NCBI GenBank assembly: GCA_010093605.1
Contig: MU004185.1
Location: forward strand, 68,067 to 132,066
Direction of reading: 5' to 3'
DNA length: 64,000 nucleotides
Source: Lophium mytilinum
Lineage: Eukaryota > Ascomycota > Dothideomycetes > Mytilinidiales > Mytilinidiaceae
In this document: one piece after another, positions 35,015 through 45,515 of the stretch
Numbering within the stretch: position 1 is the first letter of the stretch
How the letters are laid out: each line of letters begins with the position of its first letter
Translations under genes and position numbers: made by a program
The notes under the pieces: generated by a model
Database searches by the model: none
What the model was told of the DNA's origin: nothing
Seen by the model: only the letters and a program-made list of their open reading frames with translations

Positions 35015-36257
35015 CGCTCAAGGGGCGGTTTCAAGGTAATTAGAATTTAGTAGACTCCCGGAAACTCAAAGGGAGTGAAATTAAGATGTTGCGATACTCG
35101 TGCTCAAGAAATCGCAAATGATCGCACATAAAAGGATAAATGCAAGATTTGAAGATATCGAAGAGTAGAGACATGGCGAAGAGCATGAAATCTGAGGGAC
35201 ATTGTTGCAGTCGCCCCCAAAGCTGGTCAAAGCAAATTGCTTTCCAAGTATCTTCTTTGTTACCTTTGTGACATGAAAGCGAACAAGGCCTCTCAGCGCC
35301 GAGAATAAATGGAGAACAATAGAACAAAGATTGCCAAACAATAGATATCTTCGACTCTGCGCTATTCAAGTGGTAGTCCAGTCGCCTATGCTAGTAGTTG
35401 GGCACTAGGCCAAGGGGCCTCAGGATGAAGCGTATATCTCTTTGATTCCATGCTTGTGTAACCATCTCCCTTCCTGTTCCGGACAATGTATCTCCAAATG
35501 CTGTGCATGTATAGTCCTCCTTGTAAGAGTCGCGTCAACGGAGCAACTCCAGTATGACAACGCGTGCTGTAAAAGTTCGATATGGAGAGGGCGTTGAGGC
35601 GGTTTACTGGGACCTTTGGAGGCATAGAGACTGCACGGTTAGCACTATCAGTCATATCTTAGAAGCGTCTCCATGTACTGGAGTAGAGGTAGCCATGTGT
35701 AGGCCGGAGTGCTGAGGGTAGAGTTAGAGGTGAGCCGGGATCGATCGATCGTCAGAAATGCCAAGGCCAGTCACGTGACCTCCGCACTTCGTTCACGACC
35801 TCCATACCAGCTAGGCAACAATCGTAATGGTATAGCTGTCTGAAGCAGGGTTGCGCGTTAACCATCTTCAAGCGTCAAGTCAATCTGCAGTACTATATAT
35901 CAATTGCATTCATATATAATCGATGAACTCCTACGAAGCCGCAGCCTACTGAAATGTACCCAGATGATTACAATCAAGAAGAAGCAGAGCTACACTAGCA
36001 ATACAGCAACCTCAAGTAGCCAAAGAAACGAATCATGAAAAGATCATGATCGAAAAGATGAAAGTCATCATAGTAACGCATAAACCTATACCCCAAAACG
36101 CCAGCAAAGTAGCCAAACTCCGACCAGGAGTACCATGCAATGCTACCCGAACAAACGATAGATCAAGACGCGAGAGCGCAGCTTGATGACCGAAACGCCG
36201 TAGATACATGAGCCAAGAATTTGCGCGAAGAAGAATATCGGACGGGTTATAACAGAT
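35015..36257. other. Intergenic region
   Basis: About 1.24 kb without a supportable gene. A palindromic GTCACGTGAC lies at 35770-35779. Open frames on the minus strand are short and motif-free. Confidence 0.5.
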
Positions 36258-38171
36258 CTACATCATGGGCACAGGCTGAGGGATGTACTGCATGTCATAC
36301 TGCTGCTGCGCATCGAATTCAAAGGCGGGATACAGCGAGGCATTGGTATCGAGGTTCAAGTCTTGCTGCAGAGAGTCGAAATCGTTGAGCTGAGGCTGTT
36401 GGAACGAGTTCGCGTACGTCGAGGCGAAAGCGGTTGGGTCGCTCTCTGCAAATTGACTGTATTCGATAGGCTGCGAGGCGGAATGCGACATGGCGTAAGA
36501 AGCATCGACGTCGTACGACTGGGTAGTGGTGTTGGCGTCGGAATAGCTGGGTGAGGTGCCGAATTGTTCTTGGTCTTGCATGTTGTCATCATCCGAGCCG
36601 GAGTCGTCAGAAGCAGTAGCGACAACAAGAATCTCCTTGATCCAATGCGCCTTCAGAGTCTCCATTGGCGGATCATCTCCTCCACCTTTACCACCACGCT
36701 TCTCATCGTGCTTTCCCTTGCGGCCGCGCTTTCTGGGATGGAAATGTGCGCGACGAAGGTGGGCAGCGACGTTGTAGTACGCGCCGTACTGTTTGCCGGC
36801 TTTACATTGCTTGCAGTTGGCGAGGAACTTCTTGTCGGGCGAGGCGTCTACAGTGACCCATACTTTTCTCACGGCGGCATGCGCACGTTCGGTATGGCGA
36901 CGAAGCTCGTGCTCACCGCGGAACCCTTCTGGGTACTCGCGGCAGTGAGGGCACATTACTTTGGGGTGCTGCGGTCGGATGTAGGGAGCTTTAGTGATTT
37001 GAGCAACGTCTTTCGACGATCCGTCTTGAGATTGTACTCGCATCATCTTAGCTGATGACGATGCATGGCGTGCCGAATGAGAGGCCGCTGAGTGTTTCTG
37101 AATTGCTTTAGGGGCAATCGGACGGGAGCCATGAGCGAGTTGCTCTTGGCGGCGACGCGAGTGTCGAGAGTTGCTCGAAGTCGATGACTTGTTGCTTTCA
37201 ATGGACGTCGACCTTTTCATATCCTCCACCAGGTCCGACGTTTGCTGAAAAGAAGAAGAGCGTGCTGACGCACTATAAGGAAATTGCGAAGTAGAAAAAA
37301 CAGGTGCGCTCATAGGATTTGTGGTCCTATCAGTATAATCACAAGGACCAAGGAAAGAAGAAGGTTCAGTATCAGACAGGCTGATAGTCTTTACATCAAA
37401 AGGAGAAGAGTAAACAGGTTCCTCAGAGAAGGAATCAGAAAATTGCGAATTCTTTCGCGATAAAGAAACATCACCGAACAGGGTGCAGTAGCTTGCCTCA
37501 CGACTCATGTCACTCGCGAGAGTGGACGCAGTCGTGAGCTCACCAGTTGATGTGCAGGGGGAGACAGAGCCGTCAAATGACTGGCCCCAGGAGGGAATGG
37601 AGTCGTGCTTGATAGAGATGGATGGCGTTTGAGTGGAGTTTGTTGAGGTGCCGAAGTGCGTGCTGACGTAGTCGGAGGGATCGTACTCGTTGATTTCGTT
37701 GATTGTCTGGATGTTTGCTTGGTTGGGGGAAAACGACATGCTAGGGCTAATAGTGTAGCCGTCGTTGAATGAGAATGCATCGTCATTAGCTGAGAAGGAT
37801 GAGGGAGACCTTGACATAGAGACGGCTGCAGGAGCCGACTGTACGGAGAGGCCCTCAGTGCGACTCATGGTGTTGAACGTGTCGACGCCCTGCGGATGGT
37901 TAGATGGAGGAGGTTCCGACCAAAGACCAGAGGAGGATTGTCATACGAGGTTCGAATTGCGGATGCTCGAGGATCCATGATAGGACATCGTCCGTGGAAT
38001 GCGTGCATCGGGTCGTGGTGAGGAGGAGACATTGTCGCCGGCGATGAGGGAGCTGAGCTCGGCTTTGCGTTGTTCCCAGAGACTTTGGCGCTCGTGTGTT
38101 GGTAGGTGTGAGTGCTGATTCCAGACGGTTTGTCTCTCTTGCTCGAGGAGACGACGAAGAGTAGACTCCAT
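36258..38171 (-). CDS. C2H2 zinc-finger protein, probable transcription factor
   Basis: Two exons, complement(36258-37889, 37947-38171), give 618 residues. The second exon contains an internal Met at 37868, but the upstream exon starting MESTLRRLLEQERQTVW is in phase, has coding character and is joined by a gtatga...ccgcag intron, so I prefer the longer start. A Ser-rich region of about 300 residues precedes two zinc fingers. Finger 1 is CPHC...ELRRHTERAH (about 388-412) and finger 2 is CKQC...VAAHLRRAH (about 434-457), followed by a basic RKRGRKGK stretch that could be a nuclear signal. The C-terminus is acidic and Gln-rich, suggesting activation. Pairs of divergent C2H2 fingers of this type are common in Pezizomycotina proteins of unknown role. 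Confidence 0.88.
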
Positions 38172-39067
38172 GATGGCAGCGATGAGACGTGATGATAGAG
38201 CGAGATGCTGGTACGATCAACAGTGGCAGATCCAGATAGGGGCCAGGTAACAGTGCGTTGGCCTAAGGATGAAGCCGTAGAAAGTGGTGATGCGAATTAT
38301 GACGAGGAGAAAGTCAGGGCGAGCAGGAAATGTGAAGGGGGTTGGTGGGAGGAGCGGGCTTATGTTGGTGAGCGACAAGCCGGATGTGCTGGCAGCTCTC
38401 GAAGCCCGCACTTGTGCAGGGAGGACGCGGCCAGCGCTGTTGATCGCACCTCGTTGGCCGCCGGACTGCTCAGCTAGCCCGAGTAACGGCATCTTGCCAG
38501 CGATCCGACATGGGCACGACACGCCGGATTGGTGGTTGCGGGCGAGCCGGTCCGCGATTCGTCGCTTCATTTTAAAGGCTCGGCATGCCGGCCAGGGTGC
38601 CTTCTTGACGCCTTTTCCTGGTGCAACAGCCAACACCATCCCGCGCATCGTGGATCAATCGGCGTCGTCCCATCGAGGCCGCATCCCCGATCGTTGCTTT
38701 TGCCTACCCTCGTCTCACCATTTGGACCGGTGACCTCATGCATCCCGCGTCCTGGATTGGACGACGTCAACACGGCTGAGCGCCGACTGCATACTCGATA
38801 ATTCCCTCATCCGCCCCGTTACTAAGGCATTCTTCGTTCTGCGTGTCCCCGGACCGACGCTATCGCCAGAATGATTTCCTCTGCATGTGTCCTTCAAAAA
38901 GATCACGATAACAGCCTGCACGTGAGCTATGCAAGACTCGATACGTGGCTTAGCAGAGCCTCAAGTATTTCTCAAGTTTTGGTTGCCTTTTCACACTGTT
39001 AGTCATGCAGAGATCATCATTGTCTATTTCATTGTCAACTAAACTCATTTATTCATTCTATTGCGAG
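38172..39067. other. Intergenic, C2H2 gene promoter
   Basis: About 900 bases, GC-rich, containing the upstream region of the C2H2 gene and the 3' flank of the next gene. Opposing open frames here are mutual shadows without motifs. Confidence 0.5.
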
Positions 39068-40471
39068 TTACAAGATCGAAGTAGCGGAGCCCAGCAGTCT
39101 TCGCAGCTTGATCCTCTGCGGCGTCTTCCCTGCCGACTTCGGGATGCTCCCGCTGCTCAGCTGCCTCGGAGTCCTCGGGCTCGAATGCGGCGAAGGCACC
39201 AGCACCGACAAGGCAGAGGGCATGAGTGCAGGCGGTGGGGGCGGCCTTCGTGGCAGTGCGCGTTTCGGAGGCTCGACTAGCTTGTCCCAGTACCTGTCCA
39301 TACCAGCATCATCCGAAGGATCCAAGATGTGAAACTCTTCGAAGAAATCAACAATCGCGTCAATGACGGCATCATCCGACGCCCGACGCGGCTCTGCCTT
39401 CACCACAGTGCTCATGAAAGGATCAAGAGTGGCGATAGAGTCTTTCCGTGAGATGGCTGACACCACCGTCTCCAGCTGAATCGGTCCAGGTATGTAGACG
39501 TGCTGCTGCCACGCTGCCTCCTCCGGTGAGACGATGGTTAGCGTTGAGCCAGTCCGTAGCTTCCACGCCGGGCTTCCACGTTGTGGTCCTCCCACAGAGT
39601 GGGCTCGTGGCGAAGGCGTCAATGGAGACGACTTTGCCCGCCCCTTATTCGGCGAGATAGACTGCAAAGCCGGCCTTCTCTGTGCTGGCGGTGGACTCGG
39701 GCTATCAGGCGTCCAGCCTTGATACAGCTCACGCGGTGTTGTGACCACTGACCCTGGTGTCTCTGGTAGAGCCCTCTCGGTGAAGTTGACGAACCCTGTT
39801 CTCAGCATTTCCACCCGCCTGCTCTTCAACGCTTCCTGCACGCGCTGTCGACCGGAGAACGAGCGTCGTGGGCGCGGATCCCACCATCCTACACCAGTCT
39901 CATTCGATGAGCCCGAGATATCGCGGGAATGTCGTGTGTTGGGTATTGCTGCTACTCTCCACACCGGCACCTTAGGCTTCAATCCAATTCTTCCGCCCGA
40001 CGCACGCCCGCTCTTTCTTCTGCTAATCCTCGACCTCGAAGTCAACGGCGGTGAGACCGGAACGCGGGTAATCGGGCTGCTTGGGCTCACATCTCTACTA
40101 TCAGCGTTCTCTTTATTCGCTCTGCGCGGTGACCGTCTTGCACTGATAGCTCGTCTGGGTGGCTCCGGTGGTAGCGTGGTCAACTTCAACGTCCCAGGCG
40201 GTGCTGTACGAGCCTTCTTGCTCCCAGGCCTTGGTGGTACTGGGGGTGATTGGCGTGTGCTTTGATCTTCCGAAGTCGACGCGATGTTGCTCAGATCTGC
40301 AAGGCTCAATTTTCGCGGTGTAGAGTCCTCGCTTCCTAGGTAGAGCCGCTGCAGTCCTTCCGTGACATCTAGAAACTTGAGAGATTCCTCTGAAAACATG
40401 TCGTGGGTCCATTGCATCTCCGAAGAATGATCGTCGTAGACAGGTTGTTTGCCCTTGTCTAAAGTCTCCAT
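39068..40471 (-). CDS. Hypothetical Pro/Ser/Arg-rich protein
   Basis: Single-exon reading frame. The frame extends 34 codons farther upstream, but no ATG lies there, so the start is placed at METLDKGKQPVYDD, giving 467 residues. I do not recognise the family. Most of the protein is low-complexity, with Ser/Pro-rich and Arg-rich segments (RRSPRRANKEN, SRISRRKSGRASGGR) that could be phosphorylated or bind nucleic acid. Two short conserved-looking regions exist: EMQWTHDMFSEESLKFLDV near the N-terminus and FFEEFHILDPSDDAGMDRYW near residue 390. A Pro-rich tail follows, then TPQRIKLRRLLGSAT at the end. Probably an intrinsically disordered regulator. Confidence 0.65.
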   Translation of the reverse strand: METLDKGKQPVYDDHSSEMQWTHDMFSEESLKFLDVTEGLQRLYLGSEDSTPRKLSLADLSNIASTSEDQSTRQSPPVPPRPGSKKARTAPPGTLKLTTLPPEPPRRAISARRSPRRANKENADSRDVSPSSPITRVPVSPPLTSRSRISRRKSGRASGGRIGLKPKVPVWRVAAIPNTRHSRDISGSSNETGVGWWDPRPRRSFSGRQRVQEALKSRRVEMLRTGFVNFTERALPETPGSVVTTPRELYQGWTPDSPSPPPAQRRPALQSISPNKGRAKSSPLTPSPRAHSVGGPQRGSPAWKLRTGSTLTIVSPEEAAWQQHVYIPGPIQLETVVSAISRKDSIATLDPFMSTVVKAEPRRASDDAVIDAIVDFFEEFHILDPSDDAGMDRYWDKLVEPPKRALPRRPPPPPALMPSALSVLVPSPHSSPRTPRQLSSGSIPKSAGKTPQRIKLRRLLGSATSIL

Positions 40472-40917
40472 CGTTGCGAGAGTGGCCGTCCGTCTTCCTT
40501 CTGGCGTCGCTATAGTTCTCTCTGCGAGGGAAGAAGGCAATTGACAAGAAAGGGCAACTTCCAGCTTGTGCAAGTGCTGTAAAGGCCGACAGCTTCAGCG
40601 TTCACAGACTCGATGGGTGCTGGCTCGATTTTGGGCGGCGCTCGGCATCGAGAACAAAGAAATGCCAAAGTCACCTGTTTGCAACGCGTAGCACGGCAGA
40701 TCGGACAAAGAATATAGATTCCGCGCTGTCGACATTACTAGCTCCGGTTAGCAGCTCACTGTTCTGTACTTTACTCGACTACCAGCAAATCCTGGGTGTT
40801 GCGCCTTGAGTAGGTAAGGTGCGGACAGTCGCCGATATATGTACGGAAGCAAGGGGGGGATTTTTTCGAATCAACTCCGCCTAGACAACTCTTGGCCAAA
40901 ATTTCTTCAAATGTAGT

Positions 40918-41188
40918 CTAGGGATTATCGGCGTCGCCCTCGCGCTTGAACCATAGGCGGAAGTTGGGGAGGCCGATCTTCGGAAGCATGCTCATAAGGG
41001 CCACACTGAGCAGATCATTCTCGATGAAAACCAACGTACTTGTTCTGGATCCTAGGTTTACTCTCTTTATGTCTTGGGGCTCATCCAGCAACACAGACCT
41101 CGAGCCCAGAAAGGCAATCTACTCCTCCCGCAAGGCGCTTAGACCCACTATATCCTACCAGAACTATGTCAAGAGGAAGAATTTTCAT
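40918..41188 (-). CDS. Possible small gene or gene remnant
   Basis: A frame of 66 codons and a stop reads complement(40918-41118). It has good coding character (includes SVLLDEPQDIKRVNLGSR and FRLWFKREGDADNP at its end). A splice acceptor precedes it, and a ten-codon exon (MKILPLDIVL, 41159-41188) could supply a start through a 40-base intron. That intron is short for a fungus. No family is recognised, and it could equally be the decayed 3' end of a larger gene. Confidence 0.3.
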
Positions 41189-41758
41189 TGGGTTTTGCTT
41201 TCGACTCTGCATATTAAGACCGTATATAACCAAACAAAAATAACGGTAGTCATGTCCTTAGCCATCTTCCCATCTTTTTGGAAAGATGTTGGATGCCAAG
41301 AAACACATTCCAGCGCACAGGTGAAAGGTGGTGCAGGTAACATGTATTCACCATATTCCTCTCTTCCTGTCCCGGGGTTATATCGGGGTTCTGCGCTCCA
41401 CGCTTCTCCATATGTGCCAAGGGTTTCCTTTCTCGGGGGTAATGCACGGATACACTTTCACTGCACTGAGCTCTGCCTATTAAAGAGATTAGGGGCTTCC
41501 GCTCACCGCATTGCACAGGATATAATCGAGTCTTCCTGCAAAGTGGTACTCTGCAGGCGAATTTCAGAAGGAAGAAATTCTCGAATAGCAAGAACGTGGT
41601 TCCGATAGCAAGATATCGCCGTTTTATGTGCAGCCCCCCCCTTCAAGCTCTAATGACGAATGATGTAAAACAGCTTATCCAAGGTTTACGGACGTTCTGA
41701 TATTTCAATGGAGAGAGGACGAGGAGGTTCACGTGATGTTAGTGTGAAACATAATTAG
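41189..41758. other. Intergenic, no gene seen
   Basis: About 570 bases. A long plus-strand open frame crosses it but lacks an ATG near its start, has no motif and runs opposite to the better coding signal at 40918-41118. It is not accepted as a gene. Confidence 0.45.
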
Positions 41759-42122
41759 CGTTTCGAGCGCCGCCGCTAATGCACGAGCGCCGCCGCTAGA
41801 TATAGTTGTCGGCGCTCGATGCCCGCTCTTTTACTGTTTCCGTATAACATCGCGAACCAGATTGGTAAATCTAGAGGAGAGGCAACGGAGTTAGAAGCGG
41901 AGAATAGCAAGCCAGACGGTGGAAATAAGGACGGATCAGTAGCGGAGGAACCACTTCGTAAGAGCGACGTAGGTATAAAAAGCCATCTTCATCTCTAACT
42001 CTCCCAATCAATCGAATCATCCATCACTTCCCCATCTCTCAATCCCACTTCAACCCCTTCCTCACCACCATCTCCCCAACCACTTACTGCTCCAAGCGCT
42101 CAAAAGCCTCCCAACTCCCACA
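41759..42122 (+). promoter_or_regulatory. Promoter of the downstream SDR, with GC-box direct repeats and TATA
   Basis: The sequence GAGCGCCGCCGCTA occurs twice (41765-41778 and 41785-41798), exactly 20 bases apart. An inverted GGCGCTCG follows at 41811-41818. A TATAAAAA box is at 41974-41981, about 140 bases before the ATG, and a C/T-rich leader follows. The 20-base phasing (two helical turns) suggests a paired regulator site. Confidence 0.55.
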
Positions 42123-42917
42123 ATGTCCCAAACCAAATACACCACCAAACTCTCCGAAAAGAACATCCTCATCCTCGGCGGCACCTCCGGCGTCGGCTTC
42201 TGCGTCGCCGAAGCCACCCTCGAGCACGGCGCCACCGTCTTCATCTCCGGCTCCAACCCCACCCGCCTCGCCACCGCCCTCGCCCGCCTACGCACCGCCT
42301 ACCCCTCCCTCAGCGCCAACATCAGCGGCGCCACCTGCGACCTCTCCGACCTCGCCAACGTCGAAACGAACCTCACCGCGCTCTTCGACAAGGTCACGGA
42401 GCACAAGACGAAGAAGCTCGACCACATCGTCTTCACGGCCGGCGACGCCCTCAAGTTCCCGACGATCGCGGAGGCGACCCCCGCGGCGGTGCTGGGGCTA
42501 GCGAACGTGCGGTTTATCGGCGCGATCATGGTTGCGAAGCTCGTCCCGGCGTATATGAGCCTCGTGCCCGCGTCGTCGTTTACGCTGACGGGGGGGTCGA
42601 ATACGCAGAAGCCGTTTCCTGGGTGGGCTGTGATCGCGGGGTGGGGCGGGGCGACGGAGGGGTTGGCGCGCGGGTTAGCGGTCGACCTTGCGCCGTTGCG
42701 GGTTAACATGGTTAATTTGGGGGTGGTGCGGACGGAGCTGTTTGATAGCTTGCCGGCCGAGGTGTTGGAGAAGGCGCTGGAGGGGTGGAGGCAGCAGACG
42801 ACGGTCAAGGCGATTGGGCGGCCGGAGGATGTGGCCGAGGCGTATTTGTATTGTATGCGTGATCGGTTTGTGGCGGGGGCGACGATTGAGACGAATGGGG
42901 GGAGGTTGTTGGTTTGA
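42123..42917 (+). CDS. SDR-fold protein lacking the YxxxK active site
   Basis: Single-exon gene of 264 residues, more GC-rich than its neighbours. The N-terminal Rossmann motif GGTSGVG is at 19-25, and CDLSD and FTAGDA fit the usual SDR positions. In the place of the catalytic Ser-Tyr-Lys, the sequence reads TGGSNTQKPFPGWAVIAGWGGATEG, with Trp and Gly where Tyr and Lys belong. The late part (LRVNMVNLGVVRTEL, GRPEDVAEAYLYCM, ETNGG) follows the SDR pattern. It is therefore either an atypical reductase with a different mechanism or a non-catalytic NAD(P)-binding protein. A tail-to-tail EthD-like gene is next. Confidence 0.88.
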   Translation: MSQTKYTTKLSEKNILILGGTSGVGFCVAEATLEHGATVFISGSNPTRLATALARLRTAYPSLSANISGATCDLSDLANVETNLTALFDKVTEHKTKKLDHIVFTAGDALKFPTIAEATPAAVLGLANVRFIGAIMVAKLVPAYMSLVPASSFTLTGGSNTQKPFPGWAVIAGWGGATEGLARGLAVDLAPLRVNMVNLGVVRTELFDSLPAEVLEKALEGWRQQTTVKAIGRPEDVAEAYLYCMRDRFVAGATIETNGGRLLV

Positions 42918-43075
42918 GGGCAAGGCAGGGAAAGACAGAGAGAACGAAGTGAATGGTTTTGGCCGAAAGTGAAGAAAGTAGGATAGTTATTGAATGTAAT
43001 AGAAGAAGCTGTAGTATACTCGTCCTGAATCTCATTGATCATGTTCTGCCCTCTCTCTTCCCACCCCCGTCTTTA

Positions 43076-43572
43076 CTAGACCGCCTTTCCATCAACAACA
43101 AAGTCCTTTTGCACTCCCACCGTCTGCAAACCCAGCACCTCCGTAGTCTTCCGATCAATGAACTTCGCCTCATCCGGCACGATGACTTCCGCATAATACG
43201 GATCCTGCATCGCTGCCAGGAACATATCCCAGTCTTTTACCTCCATCTGGCCGCAGCCGTCGGCGTCAACAGCGCCAGGAAGAGAAGCGAGGGATAGGGG
43301 TGTGGTGTGGATCTGCGTGCCGAAGGCGAGCAGTAAGTCAAGTGAGTGGGGTGTGGAAAAGTAGAACTAAGGGGTGGGGTATAGAGAATGAGGTATTAGG
43401 GAAGGAGAGGGATAGTGTAGCGGACCTGCATATAAGAAATGAAGCCATGTTTCAGGATCCACGGTACGACGAGTGGCGCGTGTTTCTTTTCCCAGTGCTC
43501 GTAGAACTCCTCATGAGTGAGGTCAGAGCGTTTCTTGAGGAAGCCAATTACGCGGAGGGTATCTTGGGGCAT
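43076..43572 (-). CDS. EthD-like small protein (dimeric alpha+beta barrel)
   Basis: Two exons, complement(43076-43312, 43426-43572), give 127 residues. The N-terminal half reads MPQDTLRVIGFLKKRSDL followed by THEEFYEHWEKKHAP, the EthD-type helix pattern with an HWxxxHAP-like motif. The second exon has GAVDADGCGQME, then DWDMFLAAMQDPYYAEVI and VPDEAKFID, common in fungal EthD proteins that occur in polyketide pathways as dehydratases or decarboxylases. The intron donor is weak (cag|gtccgc) but the acceptor (cgcag) and phase fit. Whether this protein works with the adjacent SDR is unknown. Confidence 0.8.
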
Positions 43573-44044
43573 TTTCAGGTCTACCGGAATCGGTTCTTTG
43601 TGTTCGAAAATATTGTGATGAGATGACGCTTGAACAAGAGGTGATTATGAAGGTAGTAGTGAGATGAAAATATCGAACGGAAAGATATAAGGCTTGGAAA
43701 AGTAGAGGCCTGGTACTTTATAGCTAATAAAGACACATATGTAGCCCGGAATAGCGTAACTTAAAGTAGTTGCTGACGCGGATTACTAACCCGCACATCT
43801 CAAGCACGTGACATATGACTCGAGGAGCTGGCGCTGCAGATCCAGATGCGGTTGCGGAGATGCAGTGTTCATAAACTCAAATAAGGCTGTAAGAGGTTTA
43901 GTACAGTAAACAGAGTTCACGCTTTCGCTTCATGATCAAAAAGAACCGCTGGGGTTGCCCAGTGTGGAATATGACAAGTTGTCTTGTATGCCGTCCGCTG
44001 TATCGAAATTTTGTGAGTATTTATGCATGGTAATAGACTGCTGA
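43573..44044. other. Intergenic, EthD gene promoter
   Basis: About 470 bases with a CACGTG core near 43805. It holds the promoter of the EthD-like gene and the 3' flank of the capping-protein gene. No gene seen. Confidence 0.5.
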
Positions 44045-45229
44045 TCACCGTGCCATGCTGTTGATCATCTCTCGTTGTGTCGCCCTGTCCCTGTTGGTCT
44101 CGCTCAATGGTGGGATGCCTACAGAAGGGTTAGCGATATCGATTAAGTGTTGAGGCCAGCCTGTACTCACTCCGTAGATCGCCGACAACGTCCTTCGCTG
44201 GGTAGAGTATTAGTATGGAATTTAGGACTTAATTGACTGTTATTTATCATACCTTTTCCAAAGTAAACCTCCTCTAGATCAGAATGTGAGCCGATTTCTC
44301 TACAAGCGTTTAGGGGAAAACTTACGCAGCAGGTTCCGCATCTTCAACTCCATATCCTCGACCATCTGTGACCCCACCATTAGCAACGAAGCGCGTCTCT
44401 CTTATGGGACCGCATGCCTTTCCGATATTAGCCACATGGCTCCCATCATCCTCAACTGCCATATCTTGCTCCACCTGCCTAACCATGTTCCCGCTCAGAT
44501 CCATTGTACCTAGATTCTCCGCCTCATTACCAAGACTTAGAATGACAGTGCTGGTGAGCTTGTAGTGGGCCGTCCGAGCGCGATCTTGGGCGTCGAAGAC
44601 GTGGATGCTATCCCAGCTGCCGTTGCTCTTAGGAGAGGGGGAGACAGCTTGACCACATTAGCCCAAGTTACTCCCTTGATTTAGGTAGGATACATACCCT
44701 TCTTCAGCAAAACACACCCGGCAAACCCATCATCCATGTCCCATAGGTAGACGCTTGAGATCCCGCCTTCGAAGTATCTAAAGCACCCCTCGTCAGCAAA
44801 TGACCCCACACCCCCAATTCCCCAAGAATACACTCACAGCTCCCGGTATACGTCAAACGCTTCGTTCGCCTTAACCTCCATCTTCCGTATACGGTCGCTC
44901 GGCGCAATCCCCTCCCCATCATCTAGCGGCGGCTGAAACTCATTGCTCCACGGGCTCCGCCAGCTATCCCCGTCCCGATTGTAGTCGCAGCACAGGAAGT
45001 CGCGCTTCGTTTTGAGGCATTGCTTGACCGCGAGCGGTATATCGACAGATTCGAGGAGTTCTTCAGTCAGAGAGGGCGCAAGCTGGCAGAGGTAGTCAAC
45101 GTTTTGCTTGACGTCTTTAGGGTTAAGGCGGCGGAGCAGGTCGCTAGTTTTTGGAATTAGCAGAGGGGCATTTGGAGGAGAGTACTAGGGAGCATACAGC
45201 GCACTATCGAGAGGGTCTGCGGAGGCCAT
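44045..45229 (-). CDS. cap2: F-actin-capping protein subunit beta
   Basis: Eight exons, complement(44045-44118, 44171-44197, 44253-44273, 44326-44365, 44418-44647, 44698-44777, 44838-45143, 45198-45229), give 269 residues. With the alpha subunit this protein caps barbed ends of actin filaments at cortical patches. Matches to the family run through the protein: [95 protein letters not shown]. It ends [17 protein letters not shown]. The intron at 44366-44417 must use a GC donor (aag|gcatgc) to give IGK|MVEDME. Two exons are only 21 and 27 nt. This identification rests on continuous agreement with the known family and is the firmest orthologue call in the window. Confidence 0.95.
44366..44417 (-). 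other. GC-AG intron of the capping protein gene
   Basis: Starts gcatgc after an exon ending aag and finishes gtcacag. The nearby GT (gtccca) would shift the frame, and reading through loses the conserved VEDME block. Confidence 0.7.
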
Positions 45230-45515
45230 GGTGTCGAGGGAGAAGCGGGCGGAGGAGAGATGCCACGGCGTATGGAGCATCATCGACCTCCCGCCGCTGA
45301 TGGGACTCGAAGTGGGCTGTGGCTTGGCGCGCTTGGATCAACGCCGCGAATTGTCGGGGGTGGTGCTGCGTGGTGTTTGCTCACTCAATCAAAACATCAC
45401 TCAACACAACTAGAATTGGAGCTCAAAGCTCAGACTCAGAGATATCATTCACTATCCATCGCCCCTTCCCTTTCCGAGCCCTTTAGACTTCCCTTTCCCT
45501 CCCATCGAAGCCTAG

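Noticed and set aside
37900-38220. Second minus-strand frame upstream of the C2H2 gene
   Set aside because: The overlapping frame at 37947-38171 splices in phase to the C2H2 exon and is preferred.
40946-41608. Plus-strand open frame of 220 codons
   Set aside because: No ATG at its beginning, no motif, and the better coding signal is on the opposite strand.
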